NCBI GenBank assembly: GCA_963830455.1
Contig: CAWHMT010000006.1
Span: forward strand, 62,001 to 126,000
Length of the DNA: 64,000 bases
Direction: 5' to 3'
From: 20CM-2-65-7 sp963830455
GTDB taxonomy: Bacteria > Gemmatimonadota > Gemmatimonadetes > Gemmatimonadales > GWC2-71-9
A model generated the notes under the pieces. That model was given only the letters and a program-made list of their open reading frames with translations, had not been told where the DNA came from and did not search any database. Made by a program: the position numbers and the translations under genes. Position 1 is the first letter of the stretch. Each line of letters begins with the position of its first letter. Shown here piece by piece: positions 1 to 16,321 of the stretch.

Positions 1-8114
<8,114 letters not shown>

Positions 8115-8135
8115 GTCCTATCCCTCAGACAACGC

Positions 8136-8190
8136 AAAAGGCCCAGCTTCCCCCGTTCCGTACGTCGGTACGGGGGTAAGCGTTGGGGCT
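8136..8190 (-). terminator. Hairpin with U-run between rplL and rpoB (attenuator or partial terminator)
   Basis: On the minus strand the arms CCCCCGT and ACGGGGG pair, extended outward by GCTT/AAGC and GCCC/GGGC and inward by CCG/CGG around an ACGTA loop. The structure is followed directly by TTTT. It lies in the roughly 170-base gap between the rplL stop and the rpoB start. E. coli has a partial terminator at the equivalent place that sets the ratio of ribosomal protein to polymerase transcripts; the same role here is inference. Confidence 0.72.
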
Positions 8191-8286
8191 TCGAAAAAGC
8201 AGGTTGTAGTAAATCCGCGCATGTCGTAGAACCGAAGCGAGACTCGGGTTGCCCACGGACCGGTTGTGGCCCGGGGTTCCGCGAGG

Positions 8287-8682
8287 CTACTTCAGTTCGA
8301 CGACGGCGCCCTGCGCTTCGAGCTTCTTTTTGATTTCTTCGGCTTCCTGCTTGCTCACGCCTTCCTTTACCGTTCCGGGCGCGCCTTCGACTAGATCCTT
8401 CGCCTCTTTCAGACCAAGGCTCGTGATCGCGCGAATCTCCTTGATGACCTGAATCTTCTTCTCGCCAGCCGCCTTCAGCACGACCGTGAATTCCGTCTTT
8501 TCCTCGGCTGCGGGCGCTGCCGCCGCGCCGCCCGGCGCGGCCCCGGCCGGTGCCGCCGCCGGCGCCGCGATCGTGACGCCGAACTTCGACTTGAACGCCT
8601 CGATCAGCTCCGCCAGCTCGAACACCGACATGTTGCCGATGGCCTCGAGGATGTCGTCCTTGCTCAGTGTCTGCGTTGCCAT
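8287..8682 (-). CDS. rplL: 50S ribosomal protein L7/L12
   Basis: Stalk protein of the large ribosomal subunit that recruits translational GTPases. The 131 residues show the expected layout: N-terminal dimerization helices (FELAELIEAFKSKFGV), an Ala/Pro/Gly-rich hinge at about 40-60, and the globular C-terminal domain (EFTVVLKAAGEKKIQVIKEI, then LGLKEAKDLVEG). It follows rplJ with a 10-base gap, so both stalk proteins come from one transcript. Downstream comes the hairpin that may reduce transcription into rpoB. Confidence 0.98.
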   Translation of the reverse strand: MATQTLSKDDILEAIGNMSVFELAELIEAFKSKFGVTIAAPAAAPAGAAPGGAAAAPAAEEKTEFTVVLKAAGEKKIQVIKEIRAITSLGLKEAKDLVEGAPGTVKEGVSKQEAEEIKKKLEAQGAVVELK

Positions 8683-8692
8683 TGTGTTCTCC

Positions 8693-9229
8693 CTAGCTTT
8701 GTGAAGAGCGTTTTTCTTTAAGAGCCTCGAGGGCGCCGACCAGCGAATAGAACAATCCGTTCAGTACGCCGAGGAACCCGGCCATGGGCGCCTGCAGGGC
8801 GCCACCCAGCTGCGCCAGCAGCTGCTGCTTCGACGGCAGCGCGGCGAGCGACTTCACCTGCGCCTGCGTGACCGGCTTGCCGTCGACCAATCCCACCTTG
8901 ATCGCCGGCTTCTCGAATTCCTTGGCGAAGTCCGACAGCACCTTCGCGGCGCTCACCGGATCCGTGCCCGCCAGCACCAGCGCCGTCGGCCCGGCGAGGA
9001 AGGATTCGAGGCCGCCCTGCTTCAGCTGCTGCTCGCTCAGCGCGCGGCGCGCCAGCGTGTTCTTCACCACCACGTACTCGACGCCCACGGCGCGCAGCCG
9101 CCGGCGGAGATCCGTGATGTGGGCCACGTTGAGGCCCGTGAAATCGGTGACGTAGATCGTCGGCGACTTGGCGACCTGCGCCGCCAGCGTCGTGACCATC
9201 GCCTCTTTCTGCGCTTTGGTCCGGTTCAT
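8693..9229 (-). CDS. rplJ: 50S ribosomal protein L10
   Basis: Stalk base protein that anchors L7/L12 dimers to 23S rRNA. I chose the ATG at 9229 (MNRTKAQKEAMVTTLAAQVA), giving 178 residues; an upstream extension would run through rplA. The core is typical (YVTDFTGLNVAHITDLRRRL, VVKNTLARRAL, LAGPTALVLAG), and the C-terminal helix that carries L7/L12 ends the protein. The ATG overlaps the TGA of rplA as ATGA. There is therefore no room for the long structured L10 leader that autoregulates this operon in many bacteria, so any control must act inside rplA or by coupling. Confidence 0.97.
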   Translation of the reverse strand: MNRTKAQKEAMVTTLAAQVAKSPTIYVTDFTGLNVAHITDLRRRLRAVGVEYVVVKNTLARRALSEQQLKQGGLESFLAGPTALVLAGTDPVSAAKVLSDFAKEFEKPAIKVGLVDGKPVTQAQVKSLAALPSKQQLLAQLGGALQAPMAGFLGVLNGLFYSLVGALEALKEKRSSQS

Positions 9230-9918
9230 TGATGGTACCCCGCCGGATCGACCCGCACGCCCGGCCCCATCGTGCTCGAGACGGTCACCGAACGGATGTA
9301 GTGACCTTTGGCGGCCGACGGCTTCGCCTTCACGATCGCGTCCATGAACGCCTGAAGGTTGTCGGCCAGCTGCTGCGCCGTGAACGACTTCTTCCCGACG
9401 GCCGCGTGCACGATGCCGCTCTTGTCCACGCGGAACTCGATCTTGCCCGCCTTCAGCTCTTTCACCGCTTTGGTCACGTCCATCGTCACCGTGCCGGCCT
9501 TGGGGTTGGGCATCAGGCCGCGGGGACCGAGCACTTTGCCCAGGGCGCCGAGCTGCCCCATCACGTCCGGCGTCGCCACGATGACGTCGGTGTCGAGCCA
9601 CCCTTCCTTGATCTTCGCGATGTAGTCGAGGCCGACGAAGTCGGCGCCTGCCGCTTCGGCTTCCTTGACCTTCTCACCCTGCGCGAGCACCAACACGCGG
9701 ATCTTCTTCCCGGTTCCGTGCGGCAGCGACACCGTGCCGCGCACGATTTGATCCGCATGCTTCGGATCGACGCCCAGGCGCACTGCCACGTCGACCGATT
9801 CGTCGAACGTCGCATAGGCCGAGGTCTTGACCTGCTCCACGGCCGCCGGCGGCGCATAGAGCTTCTTCGGTTCGATGGTGGCCACGGCCGCGCGGTACTT
9901 CTTCCCGTGCGTGCGCAT
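9226..9918 (-). CDS. rplA: 50S ribosomal protein L1
   Basis: L1 stalk protein of the large subunit, involved in E-site tRNA release and in many bacteria a repressor of its own L11-L1 mRNA. The 230-residue protein starts at an ATG at 9918 (MRTHGKKYRAA). Family blocks include VDVAVRLGVDPKHADQ, VRGTVSLPHGTGK, LGPRGLMPNPKAGTV and the final SSTMGPGVRVD. The start shares one base with the rplK stop (TGATG) and the stop overlaps the rplJ start (ATGA), making a tightly coupled rplK-rplA-rplJ unit. Confidence 0.98.
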   Translation of the reverse strand: MRTHGKKYRAAVATIEPKKLYAPPAAVEQVKTSAYATFDESVDVAVRLGVDPKHADQIVRGTVSLPHGTGKKIRVLVLAQGEKVKEAEAAGADFVGLDYIAKIKEGWLDTDVIVATPDVMGQLGALGKVLGPRGLMPNPKAGTVTMDVTKAVKELKAGKIEFRVDKSGIVHAAVGKKSFTAQQLADNLQAFMDAIVKAKPSAAKGHYIRSVTVSSTMGPGVRVDPAGYHQ

Positions 9919-10343
9919 CAGCCCTCCACCGTGAGACCCATCGAGCGCGCCGTCCCGGCGATCATGTTGATCGCGCCTTCCAGGTCGGTCGCGTTCAGGT
10001 CCTGCATCTTGATCTCGGCGATCTTCTTGAGCTGGGCGCGCGTGACCTTCCCCACCTTTTCGCGGTTGGAGGTCGCCGACCCCTTCTCGATCCCCGCTTC
10101 CTTCTTCAGGAGCACGGCGGCGGGCGGCGTTTTGGTGATGAACGTGAAGGTGCGATCCTTGTAGATCGTCACCACCACCGGCGTCACCATACCCGCCTGG
10201 CTCCCGGTCTTCGCGTTGAACTGCTTCACGAATTCCATGATGTTGACGCCGTGCGGGCCGAGCGCGGTGCCCACCGGAGGCGCCGGCGTTGCCTGCCCTG
10301 CCGGCACCTGCAGTTTGACGACTGCAGTGATTGGTTTGGCCAT
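9918..10343 (-). CDS. rplK: 50S ribosomal protein L11
   Basis: L11 binds the GTPase-associated region of 23S rRNA. The 141-residue length is standard. Visible are the N-terminal PPVGTALGPHGVNIMEF block, including the prolines next to the thiostrepton site, and the C-terminal RNA-binding domain with KIAEIKMQDLNATDLEGA. It is the first of the rplK-rplA-rplJ-rplL group, following nusG after about 120 bases that contain an inverted heptamer repeat. An L1-binding mimic in the leader is expected for the family, but I could not identify one. Confidence 0.98.
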   Translation of the reverse strand: MAKPITAVVKLQVPAGQATPAPPVGTALGPHGVNIMEFVKQFNAKTGSQAGMVTPVVVTIYKDRTFTFITKTPPAAVLLKKEAGIEKGSATSNREKVGKVTRAQLKKIAEIKMQDLNATDLEGAINMIAGTARSMGLTVEG

Positions 10344-10400
10344 GTGGTTCCCTTATTAGCGTCCCGTTGGGGACTGCCACATTCCGTGTGGTCTCGGGAG

Positions 10401-10469
10401 CTATCGGCTATCGGCTATCGGCTATCAGGTAACACCCCCCGATAGCCGATAGCTGGTAGCCGGTAGCTA
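10401..10469. repeat. Inverted heptamer repeat between nusG and rplK
   Basis: On the plus strand four copies of CTATCGG-like heptamers (10401-10428) are followed by four CGATAGC-like heptamers in the opposite orientation (10440-10467). The two arms can fold into a long hairpin in the nusG-rplK transcript. The second arm runs into the TAG stop of nusG. The unit is the same as the one at 53197-53231, so this belongs to a dispersed repeat family. It may act as a processing or attenuation hairpin, but it lacks a U-run. Confidence 0.85.
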
Positions 10470-11012
10470 GTGTGCTTTCAGCTGCAAGTAATCCAACTCG
10501 ACCGACGTCGGCCGTCCAAACAGCGCCACCGAGACGCGCACCTTGCCCTTGTCCGGCAGCACTTCCTGCACCGTCCCGCTGAAATCCGAGAACGGCCCTT
10601 CCGTGATCTCGACCACCTGGCCCACGAGGAACGGAATCGCCTCGGCGGGCTCTTCTTCCTTGACCGCTTCTTCGACGCCGAGCAGCCGGTTCACTTCGTC
10701 CGGGCGCAGCGGCATCGGGAGCCGGCCGGTGCCGACGAACTTGATCACACCCTGGATGCCGTTGATCGTGTGGATGGTCTCCTGGTTCAGGTCCATCTCC
10801 ACGAGCACGTAGCCCGGGTAGATCTTGCGTTCGACGTTCACCTTCTTGCCGTTCTTGATCTCCACCACTTCCTGCGTGGGGACCAGGGCCTGGCGGATCG
10901 GCTTGTCCGCCTCGGGCCGCGCGTCTTCGGCAATGCGGCGCGCGATCAGATTCCGCACTTTGTTCTCGTGCCCGGCGGTGGTCTGAATCGCGTACCAGCG
11001 CAGGTCCGGCAT
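10467..11012 (-). CDS. nusG: Transcription termination/antitermination protein NusG
   Basis: Elongation factor that binds RNA polymerase and links it to Rho or the ribosome. The ATG at 11012 (MPDLRWYAIQTTAGHE) gives 181 residues; the N-terminus is the usual NGN-domain start, so the longer upstream frame is rejected. The NGN domain includes KIYPGYVLVEMDL and GVIKFVG, and the C-terminal KOW domain includes GQVVEITEGPFSDFSGTV. The start is coupled to the secE stop at the same base, giving the standard secE-nusG pair. Confidence 0.98.
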   Translation of the reverse strand: MPDLRWYAIQTTAGHENKVRNLIARRIAEDARPEADKPIRQALVPTQEVVEIKNGKKVNVERKIYPGYVLVEMDLNQETIHTINGIQGVIKFVGTGRLPMPLRPDEVNRLLGVEEAVKEEEPAEAIPFLVGQVVEITEGPFSDFSGTVQEVLPDKGKVRVSVALFGRPTSVELDYLQLKAH

Positions 11013-11257
11013 CAGAACAGCCTCGCCACCAGCTTCACGAAGACCCACTGGAAGAACGAATCCATGAGTCCGATCATGATGCCCAGCACCGAGACGAAGA
11101 TGATGATCACGGTGGTGGCTTTCTTCAGCTCGTCGAGCGTCGGCCACGTGACTTTGCGCAGCTCATTGCGCACGTCCCGCAGAAACTGAATGAATCGGGC
11201 GATCCGGCCGGTGGGCCGGATTTCCGGCCCACCACCGGTCATGACTTCAGTCGCCAT
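11012..11257 (-). CDS. secE: Preprotein translocase subunit SecE
   Basis: Small membrane subunit that clamps SecY in the SecYEG channel. The start chosen is the ATG at 11257 (MATEVMTGGG), giving 81 residues; the longer frame upstream merely reads through rpmG. The amphipathic helix with the family signature (FLRDVRNELRKVTWPTLDEL) is followed by one membrane segment (TTVIIIFVSVLGIMIGLM), the single-TM form common outside enterobacteria. The start shares one base with the rpmG stop (TAATG) and the stop abuts the nusG start. Confidence 0.97.
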   Translation of the reverse strand: MATEVMTGGGPEIRPTGRIARFIQFLRDVRNELRKVTWPTLDELKKATTVIIIFVSVLGIMIGLMDSFFQWVFVKLVARLF

Positions 11258-11409
11258 TACTTCGATTCCTTGTGCGCCTGCTGCTTGTTGCATCGCGGGC
11301 AGAACTTCTTCCACTCCGCCCGTTCCGGGTGCTTGCGCCGGTTCTTCGTCGTGAAGTAGTTCCGGCTTTTGCACACCGTGCATTCCATGATGATGTTCTC
11401 GCGTGGCAT
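11257..11409 (-). CDS. rpmG: 50S ribosomal protein L33 (zinc-ribbon form)
   Basis: The protein is only 50 residues long, from an ATG at 11409. It reads MPRENIIMECTVCKSRNYF and ends in AHKESK. Two CxxC pairs (Cys 10/13 in ECTVC and Cys 37/40 in CPRC) mark the zinc-binding version of L33 rather than the zinc-free paralog. Its place between tuf and secE is the classic one in bacterial genomes. The TAA stop shares its last base with the secE ATG. Confidence 0.96.
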   Translation of the reverse strand: MPRENIIMECTVCKSRNYFTTKNRRKHPERAEWKKFCPRCNKQQAHKESK

Positions 11410-11418
11410 CACTGACCT

Positions 11419-11470
11419 CAGTTATCGGTCAACGGTCGTCAGTTACAGATGACTGACGACCGATAACAGA
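11419..11470. terminator. Long imperfect hairpin just after tuf
   Basis: GTTATCGGTC...GTCAGT pairs with ACTGACGACCGATAAC. The left arm is a 16-base match interrupted by an extra 7-base unit (AACGGTC), and the right arm includes CAGATGA repeated either side of CTGACGACCGATAA. It fills the gap between the tuf stop and the rpmG start. There is no U-run, so it may be an attenuating or processing hairpin. The 7-base register links it to the other heptamer repeats of the window. Confidence 0.55.
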
Positions 11471-11473
11471 TGA

Positions 11474-12673
<1,200 letters not shown>

Positions 12674-12727
12674 TGCTCGCTGATTCCTTGATGAGTGTTC
12701 GCTTCAATAACAATTCGTCGTTCCCAG

Positions 12728-12800
<73 letters not shown>

Positions 12801-12809
12801 GTTCTGCAG

Positions 12810-12882
12810 AGCGGGCGACGGGGCTCGAACCCGTGACCCTCAGCTTGGAAGGCTGATGCTCTACCAACTGAGCTACGCCCGC
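12810..12882 (-). tRNA. tRNA-Gly (TCC)
   Basis: Complete 73-base cloverleaf with acceptor GCGGGCG/CGCCCGC, anticodon loop CTTCCAA giving anticodon TCC, and T arm ACGGG-TTCGAGC-CCCGT. CCA is not encoded. Only nine bases separate it from tRNA-Thr (GGT). Confidence 0.97.
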
Positions 12883-12892
12883 GGCGCCACTA

Positions 12893-12976
<84 letters not shown>

Positions 12977-13022
12977 GCGCCCAATTCGCCTTCCGCCCGC
13001 CTGACACTTCCGCTGACAACAG

Positions 13023-13057
13023 ACCCCGCGTTTGATAGGCGCGCGGGGTTTGTTGTT
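13023..13057 (+). terminator. Terminator-like hairpin between tRNA genes, pointing against them
   Basis: An 8-bp stem (ACCCCGCG / CGCGGGGT) with an 11-base loop is followed on the plus strand by TTTGTTGTT. It lies in the 98-base gap between tRNA-Thr(TGT) and tRNA-Tyr. On the minus strand, along which the tRNAs are transcribed, the trailing sequence is not U-rich. It could block antisense transcription or be a processing stem. Confidence 0.4.
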
Positions 13058-13074
13058 CCCAGAGTTCGGGTTTG

Positions 13075-13147
13075 AGCTGACGAAGGGACTCGAACCCTTA
13101 ACCTGCTGATTACAAATCAGCTGCTCTACCAGTTGAGCTACGTCAGC
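13075..13147 (-). tRNA. tRNA-Thr (TGT)
   Basis: Complete 73-base cloverleaf: acceptor GCTGACG/CGTCAGC, anticodon loop TTTGTAA with anticodon TGT, and T arm AAGGG-TTCGAGT-CCCTT. CCA is not encoded. First tRNA of the Thr-Tyr-Gly-Thr-tuf operon; the likely promoter is about 30 bases upstream. Confidence 0.97.
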
Positions 13148-13177
13148 TGGCCGAGTCTCAAAACTGACAGACTCGTA

Positions 13178-13205
13178 ATTAAAACCAGGTCCGTGACTAT
13201 GGCAA
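13178..13205 (-). promoter_or_regulatory. Probable sigma-70-type promoter of the tRNA-tuf operon
   Basis: On the minus strand TTGCCA (-35) is separated by 16 bases from TTTAAT (-10), in an AT-rich patch between cysS and the first tRNA. A 7-bp hairpin (CGAGTCT/AGACTCG) follows just after the expected start site and before the mature tRNA. The assignment rests on motif match and position only. Confidence 0.5.
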
Positions 13206-13234
13206 GGGATGGACTTCGAACGACTTAGGCCTCG

Positions 13235-14686
13235 TCAGCGCGTTTTCCACTTGGTTCCGAGCGGGGTGTCCTCGATCTCGACGCCGCGGCCCGCGAGCTC
13301 GGCCCGGATCGCGTCGGCGGCCTTGAAATCCTTGGACTTACGGGCCTGGGCCCGAGCCGCGATCCGCTCCTCCACCCAGCTCGCCAACCCCGGCTCGACG
13401 CGCTTGGACGTCGGCAGCACGTCGAGCACCCCGGCCACCCGCTCGAACGCGGCAAGCGCCGGGCCCGCCCCCCCGCCCCCGCCGCCGCCCGGAGCCGGTT
13501 TGTCGAGCTCCCGATTCGCGGCGCGGACGAATTCGAACAACGCGGCAACCGCGCGCGGCGCGTTGAGATCGTCATTCAGGGGCGCGGCGACATCCTTCTC
13601 AAAATCCTCTGCAATCTGCGACAGCGTTCCTGCTCCCTGCGCTCTGCTCCCTGCTCCCTCCAGCCGCTGGTGAAACTCTCCGAGCCTCCGCACACCCTCT
13701 TTCGCCGCGTCGAGCGCTTCATCGGTGAAGTCGACCGCCTGCCGGTAGTGCGTTTGGAAAAACAGGAGTCGCACGGCCGCCGCGTCGACTCCCTGCTCTC
13801 GTAAGTCGCGCGCGGTGAGAAAATTTCCATGGCGCTTCGACATCTTGGTGCCGCGCACGTTCAGGAATTCGCCGTGCACCCAGTGGCGGCAGAACTGCTG
13901 TCCCGTCGCGCCTTCCGACTGCGCGATTTCGTTCTCGTGATGCGGAAAAATCAGATCGATGCCGCCGGCGTGAATGTCGAGCGTCTGCACGCCGCAGCAC
14001 TTGGCGATTTCCGCGAGCGACATCGCCGAGCACTCGAGATGCCACCCCGGACGTCCCCGCCCGAACGGCGCGTCCCACGCCGCGCCGACCGCCTCGTCCT
14101 CGACATCCGCCTTCTTCCACAGCGCGAAGTCGCTCGGATCACCTTTGGCGTACTCGTCGCTGGCCACGCGCGCCCCCACCTTGATCTCGCGTTTGTCGAG
14201 CTGAGACAGGCGGCCGTAGGTCGGAAATTTTTGGATCGCGAAGTAGACCGAGCCGTCCTCTCCTTTATATGCGACGCCACGCTCGAGCAGCTTGGAGACC
14301 AGGGCAATCATCTGCGGCATGTACTCGGTCGCCGGCGTGTACACATGCGCCGGCTTGATGCGCAGGTAATCGCGGTCTTCGAAGAACGCCTTGGTGAACG
14401 GCGCCGTGTGCTCGACCAGGGATTTGCCCGCCTGGCGCGCGGCCTTGATCGTGCGATCGTCGACGTCGGTCAGGTTCATGATGTGAAAGACGTCGTAACC
14501 GGCGTGCTCGAGCCAGCGCCGCAGCAGATCCTCAAACAGGAATGTCCGGAAGTTGCCGATGTGCGCGAAGTTCCAGACCGTCGGACCGCAGGTGTAGAGC
14601 GTGACGCGCGGCGGCGCGAGCGGCTGGAGCGGCTCGATCCGGCGAGTCAGCGTATTGAACAGCGAGACCTGAGGAAGCGCCGCCAT
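13235..14686 (-). CDS. cysS: Cysteinyl-tRNA synthetase
   Basis: Class I synthetase charging tRNA-Cys, 483 residues. The HIGH-type signature with zinc Cys is TCGPTVWNFAHIGN near residues 32-45; further zinc ligands are in WHLECSAMS and FPHHENEIAQSEG; the KMSKS loop is KMSKRHGNF at about 280. The C-terminal anticodon domain carries an unusual low-complexity stretch (EGAGSRAQGAGT) encoded by heptamer repeats at 13631-13660, then a second Gly/Pro-rich linker. It lies between the vapBC pair and the tRNA-tuf operon on the same strand, probably not co-transcribed with the latter because a promoter-like site intervenes. Confidence 0.97.
   Translation of the reverse strand: MAALPQVSLFNTLTRRIEPLQPLAPPRVTLYTCGPTVWNFAHIGNFRTFLFEDLLRRWLEHAGYDVFHIMNLTDVDDRTIKAARQAGKSLVEHTAPFTKAFFEDRDYLRIKPAHVYTPATEYMPQMIALVSKLLERGVAYKGEDGSVYFAIQKFPTYGRLSQLDKREIKVGARVASDEYAKGDPSDFALWKKADVEDEAVGAAWDAPFGRGRPGWHLECSAMSLAEIAKCCGVQTLDIHAGGIDLIFPHHENEIAQSEGATGQQFCRHWVHGEFLNVRGTKMSKRHGNFLTARDLREQGVDAAAVRLLFFQTHYRQAVDFTDEALDAAKEGVRRLGEFHQRLEGAGSRAQGAGTLSQIAEDFEKDVAAPLNDDLNAPRAVAALFEFVRAANRELDKPAPGGGGGGGAGPALAAFERVAGVLDVLPTSKRVEPGLASWVEERIAARAQARKSKDFKAADAIRAELAGRGVEIEDTPLGTKWKTR
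13631..13660. repeat. Heptamer short tandem repeat inside cysS
   Basis: Four tandem TGCTCCC-type heptamers, of which one is TGCGCTC. In the cysS frame they encode a short Gly/Ala/Gln-rich linker. Same 7-base periodicity as the other repeats in the window but a different unit sequence. Confidence 0.75.
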
Positions 14687-14701
14687 TAGCGGCGAAACGT
14701 A

Positions 14702-14730
14702 CTAACGGGTGTCGTGGGTTTCCAGCACGA
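14702..14730 (-). repeat. Remnant copy of the ABC ATPase gene 3' end, downstream of vapC
   Basis: These 29 bases match the final codons and stop of the ABC ATPase gene (15432-15460) at 24 of 29 positions, and again encode VLETHD..R and a TAG. The copy lies immediately after the vapC stop. The two copies therefore bracket the toxin-antitoxin pair as direct repeats. Confidence 0.6.
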
Positions 14731-14739
14731 CCGGATCCC

Positions 14740-15105
14740 TCAGACCGTGAATCCCAGCGCCCTGGCAACCGCACGCTGGCGCGCATCCAAGGTCAGGAAT
14801 GCTAGCGCGGGCGGATCGCCGGCCAGGTACAGAGCGCACGCGAGATGCCAGGCGTCGGCACCGCGGACGTAGCCGGCGGAGAGTACGCGTTGCAGTTCCG
14901 CCGTCAGCGGCCGCTCGGGGAGCACCCATTGCATCCAGTCGAGAAATCCGCCCGCCGGCTCCACGCGCTCGCGCGCGAAGGCGGACCGCAGCTCCGCTTC
15001 GAGAAGGTTGGAGGATAACACGCGGTCGAAGGCCGGTAGTCGCCGGCCGAGCGTCGCGCCGCCCGGCTCACCGAATGCGAGCGCGAGCAGGCACGACGTG
15101 TCCAC
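14740..15105 (-). CDS. vapC: PIN-domain ribonuclease toxin (VapC-like)
   Basis: Predicted metal-dependent ribonuclease toxin. The four PIN acidic positions are present: Asp in DTSCLLAL at the N-terminus, Glu in NLLEAELRSAF, Asp in GADAWHLACAL, and Asp in LTLDARQRA. The GTG at 15105 given here removes the first beta strand. A CTG at 15120, inside the antitoxin stop (CTGA), would restore the usual MRLAYVDTS opening and add five residues; I think the CTG is the real start. It follows the antitoxin as in most type II pairs, and the module is flanked by 29-base repeats. Confidence 0.88.
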   Translation of the reverse strand: MDTSCLLALAFGEPGGATLGRRLPAFDRVLSSNLLEAELRSAFARERVEPAGGFLDWMQWVLPERPLTAELQRVLSAGYVRGADAWHLACALYLAGDPPALAFLTLDARQRAVARALGFTV

Positions 15106-15116
15106 GTACGCAAGCC

Positions 15117-15392
15117 TCAGTCGCGCTCCTCCAGGAAGCGCTTCAATGCGCCACGCCGGCGGGCGATCGGACGAAGCCCCTTCGGCGCCCTTCCAGAGCC
15201 GCCGACGATGATCCTCCGCTCCTGGAGGTCGCGAATCCGGTCGTCCAGATTCGGCTTCTCCGGCTGCACCGGACGTACCTCGGCCACGGGGCGGCCGTGG
15301 TAGGTGATGGTCACGATCTGCCCCTCCCGCACGCGGCGGATGATCTCCGACAGCTTCGCCTTGGCCTCATACGTGGTGTACGCGCGTCCCAT
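15117..15392 (-). CDS. Phd/YefM-type antitoxin paired with the PIN toxin
   Basis: 91 residues. The N-terminal half is a Phd/YefM DNA-binding domain (YTTYEAKAKLSEIIRRVREG, then VTITYHGRPVAEVRPV), and the C-terminal half (LDDRIRDLQERRIIVGG) should wrap the toxin. Family knowledge suggests a labile antitoxin that represses its own promoter; an operator-like repeat lies directly upstream. Its stop overlaps the proposed CTG start of the toxin. Placed between an ABC ATPase gene and cysS on the same strand. Confidence 0.88.
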   Translation of the reverse strand: MGRAYTTYEAKAKLSEIIRRVREGQIVTITYHGRPVAEVRPVQPEKPNLDDRIRDLQERRIIVGGSGRAPKGLRPIARRRGALKRFLEERD

Positions 15393-15409
15393 CGGACAAA
15401 AACTATCGC

Positions 15410-15427
15410 ACTAGTCAGACTAGTCAA
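15410..15427 (-). promoter_or_regulatory. Operator repeats and -35 element of the vapBC-like operon
   Basis: Two ACTAGTC units, nine bases apart (15410-15416 and 15419-15425), lie 18-33 bases before the antitoxin start and overlap a TTGACT -35 box on the minus strand. A weak -10 (TAGTTT) follows after 16 bases, so the transcript would have almost no leader. Tandem sites over the -35 fit autorepression by the antitoxin, which is inference. Confidence 0.55.
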
Positions 15428-15431
15428 GACG

Positions 15432-16304
15432 CTACCGGCCGTCGTGCGTTTCCAGGACGATCTCCTCCAGGGATTTGACCCGTACACGCGAGGCTCGGAC
15501 CGGCAGGCGGTGGGCCCGGCACAGCGCCAGCGCCGATTCCACGGTCCGGCCCGCGAGCGGCGCCTCGATCCCGGCATCGGTGATCCGAAACCCGGGCGGC
15601 GGCTCGGGCGGTGGGCCGTCGAGGATGACCTCGAGCACCCGCTCGCCGAGCAGGGCCGGGAGCGGCCCGGCGCGGACGACTCGGCCCTCGCGCAGCACCA
15701 GCGCGCGCGCGGCGAGCCGTTCGAGCGCCGCCGGGTCGCGCGCGGTGATCAGGATGGCGACGCCCTCGGCGGCGAGTCGCGCAATCCGGCCGCGCAAGTC
15801 GCGGCGCGCGATCGCGTCGAGGTTCGTAAAGAACTCATCGAGCACGAGCACGCGCCGCTGGCCCAGGATCGCCTGCGCCAGCGCGAGGCGCTGGACATCC
15901 GCGTGCGCCAGCTCGCGCACGTGCAGCTCGGCCGCCGCACCCAGGCCGGTCAGCTCCAGCGCCTCCCGCACGAGCCTGAGCGGCGCGCGCTCGGGGTCCG
16001 CGGCGGCATGCAGCCGGGCGTAATAGACCAGCGTTTCCCGTACGCGCGCCGAGCGCGGAAACACAGGATGGTCCGGGGCATAGCCAATGAATCGACGCGC
16101 CACAGCATCGGTGATCCGTCGGCCCCAGACCCATGCTTCTCCCCTGGCCGGCCGGAGGCAGCCCGCGGCGACCTGCAGCAACGTCGTTTTCCCCGCGCCC
16201 GCCGGTCCGACCACGCCCGCGATTTCGCCCGGCAGCAGCGCCAACGACACACCGCGGAGTCCACGCACCGCGACGTCGGAGAGGGTGAGGGCGAAATCAG
16301 TCAT
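15432..16304 (-). CDS. ABC transporter ATP-binding protein with degenerate signature
   Basis: 290 residues from an ATG at 16304 (MTDFALTLSDVAVRGL). Walker A is GPAGAGKTT (about 34-42) and Walker B is VLVLDEFF. The signature position reads ELAHADVQRLALAQA instead of LSGGQ, and the H-loop region reads ILITARDPAAL with no histidine, so ATP hydrolysis may be impaired or may require a partner. A C-terminal extension of about 90 residues follows. Partner permease lies just upstream with ten bases between; the permease stop and this start sit in a heptamer repeat. Substrate unknown. The last 29 bases recur beyond the toxin-antitoxin pair. Confidence 0.85.
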   Translation of the reverse strand: MTDFALTLSDVAVRGLRGVSLALLPGEIAGVVGPAGAGKTTLLQVAAGCLRPARGEAWVWGRRITDAVARRFIGYAPDHPVFPRSARVRETLVYYARLHAAADPERAPLRLVREALELTGLGAAAELHVRELAHADVQRLALAQAILGQRRVLVLDEFFTNLDAIARRDLRGRIARLAAEGVAILITARDPAALERLAARALVLREGRVVRAGPLPALLGERVLEVILDGPPPEPPPGFRITDAGIEAPLAGRTVESALALCRAHRLPVRASRVRVKSLEEIVLETHDGR

Positions 16305-16321
16305 CGGTGGTCGGTCATCGG
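16301..16321. repeat. Heptamer repeat spanning permease stop and ATPase start
   Basis: Three heptamers TCATCGG-TGGTCGG-TCATCGG. The permease TGA and the ATPase ATG both fall inside the array, so the repeat forms the junction between two genes of one operon. Confidence 0.7.

Noticed and set aside
9226..9232. Search for an L10-type autoregulatory leader before rplJ
   Set aside because: rplA and rplJ overlap by four bases, leaving no leader.
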